This document shows, in pieces, positions 12,847 through 15,202 of a stretch of 15,202 nt of DNA. The DNA comes from CAIXTV01 sp037144095 (GTDB taxonomy: Bacteria > Bacteroidota > Bacteroidia > Bacteroidales > CAIXTV01): positions 1-15,202 of the forward strand of contig JBAWXL010000093.1 of the NCBI GenBank assembly GCA_037144095.1, written 5' to 3'. Both the position numbers and the translations under genes were made by a program. Below the pieces are notes generated by a model. The model worked only from the letters and a program-made list of their open reading frames with translations, was not told the DNA's origin and did not search any database. The first letter of the stretch is position 1; each line of letters starts with the position of its first letter.

Positions 12847-14292
12847 TCAACCTATCAATTCTTCCAAAGAAAAGCCCGTCTTCAATAAATTTTCAGGTTT
12901 TAAGATGTGTTTAAGCTTTTCTTCATCCATAAGTCGAAGTTCCTGATTTGCAACGAAGACATCCACCTTGTTTAGTTTCATATACCTGGCAAGATCAGCA
13001 GCTTTATGGTAACCAATAAAAGGGGAGAGGGCAGTTGTGATTGCCGGACTATGAAACAATTTCTCCTTCGCACTTTCCGAATTCACCGTCAAACCTAAAA
13101 ATAAATTCTCTAGCAAACTATTATCAGCAGCAATCAGCAATTTTAAAGATTCGATTATGCAATGCCCTATCAGCGGGAGGTAGGCATTCAACTCAAGACA
13201 TCCCTGGGCACACAACGAACTGATAAGTTGGTCGTTTGCATAAATCTTATGGGCAACACTGATAACAAATTCGGGTATCACCGGGTTTACTTTTCCCGGC
13301 ATAATCGAACTTCCCACTTGCTGTTGCGGCAGGTTAAGTTCTTTCTGATTCATTAAATCAGATGATAGCAATCTGATATCGCCCACCATCTTTTCAAGAT
13401 TCACGGCATGTGATTTAATTATGGCATGAACTTCAACAAACGAATCTAAATTATTAGTAGCATCCGAAAGGTTCTCGCTGCGCGTAATGGGCAGTTTGCT
13501 GATCTTTTGCAACTCCTGACAAACTTCCATAATGAAAAATCGTGGCACAGCAATGCCGGTTCCTATGGCGCTTCCTCCCAGATTAACCACTTTTATTCTC
13601 TCAAAACATTTCGAAATTCTCCACCAATCGCGTGACAGTGCTTCGTTATAGGTGCTAAAAAGTTTTCCAAAAGAAGAAGGCACCGCCTCTTGCATTTGGG
13701 TGTAGCCAATTCGAAGATGATCGCGGTATTTTCCTTCCAAAGCCTCTGTTTGAGTCCTCAGCCGATTAATAGAAGTTTCCAATTCCGTCAGCAGTTTAAT
13801 AACGGCTAATTTCAGTGAGGTAGGAATCACATCATTGGTAGATTGAAAGATGTTGGCAGTTTCAATAGGGTCAATTTCAGCATAATCACCTGCTTTTTTG
13901 CCCGATTTAATTAATGCCACATTGCTGATAATTTCATTCACATTCATATTGATGCTCGTGCCGGCTCCTCCCGAAATTGCCGGAACTATAAAATGCTCAA
14001 AATGTTTCCCTTCCGAAACTTCTTTTGCAGCATCCTCAAGCATTTGAATGGTTGTGAAATCTATCAATTTAAGCGGAATTAATTGGTCGGGATATTTGCT
14101 CGAAATCGCACTTCTGAAATTTCTATAGGTCGAATAACAAGCCAGTTTCACACATCCGATGGCTTCATACCATTCCTTATGAAAAGGAGTGGTATCCGGA
14201 AAATTCTGTTTAGCTCTTATTGAATGAATACCATAAAGGGCATTTTCGGGTATCTCCACTTCCCCGATAAAATCTTTTTCTGTTCTTTTCAT
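12847..14292 (-). CDS. Aspartase/fumarase superfamily lyase, most like aspartate ammonia-lyase
   Basis: 481 residues from ATG 14292, which overlaps the stop of the upstream transporter as ATGA. The frame is open further upstream to 14382, but those 30 residues lie within the transporter gene. The superfamily signature GSSIMPGKVNP is at 327-337 with the catalytic serine loop intact. Other blocks: GGAGTSINMNVNE (108-120), STNDVIPTS (151-159), GYTQMQEAVP (196-205) and NLGGSAIGTG (237-246). Thr-Gln in GYTQ and the run VNPVIPE favour aspartase (aspartate to fumarate plus ammonia) over fumarase, which has TH and VNPTQ. The LLSSGPR segment usual in aspartases reads LLSSDLMNQK at 308-317, so the substrate may differ. 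Cytoplasmic homotetramer expected. Coupled to a metal transporter, as members of this family often need a divalent cation. Confidence 0.82.
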   Translation of the reverse strand: MKRTEKDFIGEVEIPENALYGIHSIRAKQNFPDTTPFHKEWYEAIGCVKLACYSTYRNFRSAISSKYPDQLIPLKLIDFTTIQMLEDAAKEVSEGKHFEHFIVPAISGGAGTSINMNVNEIISNVALIKSGKKAGDYAEIDPIETANIFQSTNDVIPTSLKLAVIKLLTELETSINRLRTQTEALEGKYRDHLRIGYTQMQEAVPSSFGKLFSTYNEALSRDWWRISKCFERIKVVNLGGSAIGTGIAVPRFFIMEVCQELQKISKLPITRSENLSDATNNLDSFVEVHAIIKSHAVNLEKMVGDIRLLSSDLMNQKELNLPQQQVGSSIMPGKVNPVIPEFVISVAHKIYANDQLISSLCAQGCLELNAYLPLIGHCIIESLKLLIAADNSLLENLFLGLTVNSESAKEKLFHSPAITTALSPFIGYHKAADLARYMKLNKVDVFVANQELRLMDEEKLKHILKPENLLKTGFSLEELIG

Positions 14293-15202
14293 ATAAGTGA
14301 TAGAATTAAGTAGCGCAAAAGGGCTAAATTTAATAAAACAACAATCAATCCGATAAATAGCAGCATTGCAGTGGTGTACCATTTGTTCACATATTTCCCC
14401 ATCACCTTTTTCGATGAGGTTAAATATATTTGAAGAAATATGGTGAAGGGTAGTTGAATGCTCAGCATCGTTTGCGAAAGAATAAGCCCCTGATAGGGAT
14501 TTGAAATGATGAAAATGAGCAAAGTAGCCGGAATTAAAGTGATTAATACCCCAAGCTTTGAGTGACTGTCTTTTATGTTGTAAGGCTCTTTAAAGAATCC
14601 GGCAAAGATTGAACCTCCTGCCATAGCAGCAGTTACTGATGAAGCAACACCCGCAAACAATAATGCAATGCCAAAAACTATTGCAGCAGCATTGCCCAAC
14701 AGGGGTTTCAGCATTTGTTGCGATTGCTCAATTTCGCTCACCACCACTCCGTTTTTATAAAATGTTGAAGCAGCTAAAAGTATCATAGCGCTGTTAATAG
14801 CAAAACCAATAATCATTGAAAAAAGAGTGTCAAACAATTCAAAATCCAGTTGTCGCTTGATTATTTTGTCATCCTGTGTATTCCACTGTCTGCTTTGTAT
14901 GATTTCCGAATGAAGAAAGAGGTTATGCGGCATCACAACTGCCCCCAGCACACACATGATGATAATGAGCGAACCATTTGGAATGGAAGGTGTAACCCAG
15001 GCTGTGGCAGCAGTGCCCCAATCAATATTCACCAAAGTAAGTTCATAAATAAAAGCCAAACCAATGATAGATACAAAACCTATAATAATGGTTTCAATTC
15101 TTCGATATGAATTCCGAAAGACCAAAATCAGAACTATAGCAAGCGAAATCAAAGCGGCAAAATTCAAAGGGATGTGAAATAGCAAATTCAATGCTATGGA
15201 TG
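14289..15202 (-). CDS. Nramp-family divalent metal transporter (partial, N-terminus off-window)
   Basis: The frame is open to the right edge; the codons before TTG 15191 continue in frame, so the gene starts outside the window. About 304 residues, roughly the C-terminal two-thirds, are visible. The TM6 metal-binding motif of Nramp/MntH proteins is clear: GAVVMPHNLFLHSE, with MPH coded at about 14933-14925. At least seven further hydrophobic helices follow, including SVTAAMAGGSIFAGFF and the final LLFIGLIVVLLNLALL. Nramp proteins import Mn2+ or Fe2+ with protons across the inner membrane. The other metal-site motif (DPGN in TM1) must lie off-window and could not be checked. The TGA stop overlaps the lyase ATG (ATGA), so the transporter is the upstream gene of a translationally coupled pair. 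Confidence 0.9.
   Translation of the reverse strand, partial: SIALNLLFHIPLNFAALISLAIVLILVFRNSYRRIETIIIGFVSIIGLAFIYELTLVNIDWGTAATAWVTPSIPNGSLIIIMCVLGAVVMPHNLFLHSEIIQSRQWNTQDDKIIKRQLDFELFDTLFSMIIGFAINSAMILLAASTFYKNGVVVSEIEQSQQMLKPLLGNAAAIVFGIALLFAGVASSVTAAMAGGSIFAGFFKEPYNIKDSHSKLGVLITLIPATLLIFIISNPYQGLILSQTMLSIQLPFTIFLQIYLTSSKKVMGKYVNKWYTTAMLLFIGLIVVLLNLALLRYLILSLI

Noticed and set aside
14293..14382. N-terminal 30-residue extension of the lyase (start at 14382)
   Set aside because: It lies inside the transporter coding region; the ATG at 14292 forms an ATGA overlap and gives the typical family N-terminus.

Overview
The window looks like chromosomal DNA from a member of the Bacteroidota (Bacteroidetes). 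It is AT-rich, Shine-Dalgarno sites are mostly absent, and several genes are preceded by the Bacteroidetes-type -7 element TAnnTTTG. The gene families also fit: a cold-shock protein with a long lysine-rich head, an XrtF/XrtX-like exosortase, a Bacteroidetes-type DUF62 protein and a DUF3857/transglutaminase protein. There is no sign of phage, insertion sequence, plasmid or CRISPR. Most genes are ordinary housekeeping or envelope genes.

Layout, left to right. (1) The 3' end of an unrecognised small protein gene (+) runs in from the left edge. (2) A solitary exosortase-family gene (+) follows and converges on htpG (-), with a long imperfect inverted repeat between them. (3) htpG has a promoter with a perfect 16-bp palindrome just upstream. 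(4) A two-gene minus-strand operon encodes a DUF62 (SAM hydroxide adenosyltransferase family) protein and an overlapping class I isoprenoid-synthase-like protein. (5) Diverging from it is a cold-shock-domain gene ending in a textbook terminator. (6) Next are a polytopic glycosyltransferase-like protein (GT-C type) and a Methyltransf_32-type methyltransferase, abutting stop-to-start. (7) Rubrerythrin has its own promoter and a bidirectional terminator shared with (8) a convergent large secreted/membrane DUF3857-transglutaminase-DUF2569 protein. (9) A 720-bp non-coding gap holds a 14-unit, 22-bp tandem array. (10) An aspartase/fumarase-superfamily lyase is translationally coupled (ATGA) to an Nramp-type metal transporter that runs off the right edge.

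Functionally, the window mixes stress response (HtpG, cold-shock protein, rubrerythrin), envelope work (exosortase, glycosyltransferase, transglutaminase-like protein) and a metal-uptake plus amino-acid-lyase operon. No single multi-gene system spans it. The least explained elements are the 22-bp array, the DUF62 protein that seems to lack two catalytic residues and is paired with an isoprenoid-synthase-fold enzyme, and the lyase that lacks the usual SSGPR motif next to a metal transporter.
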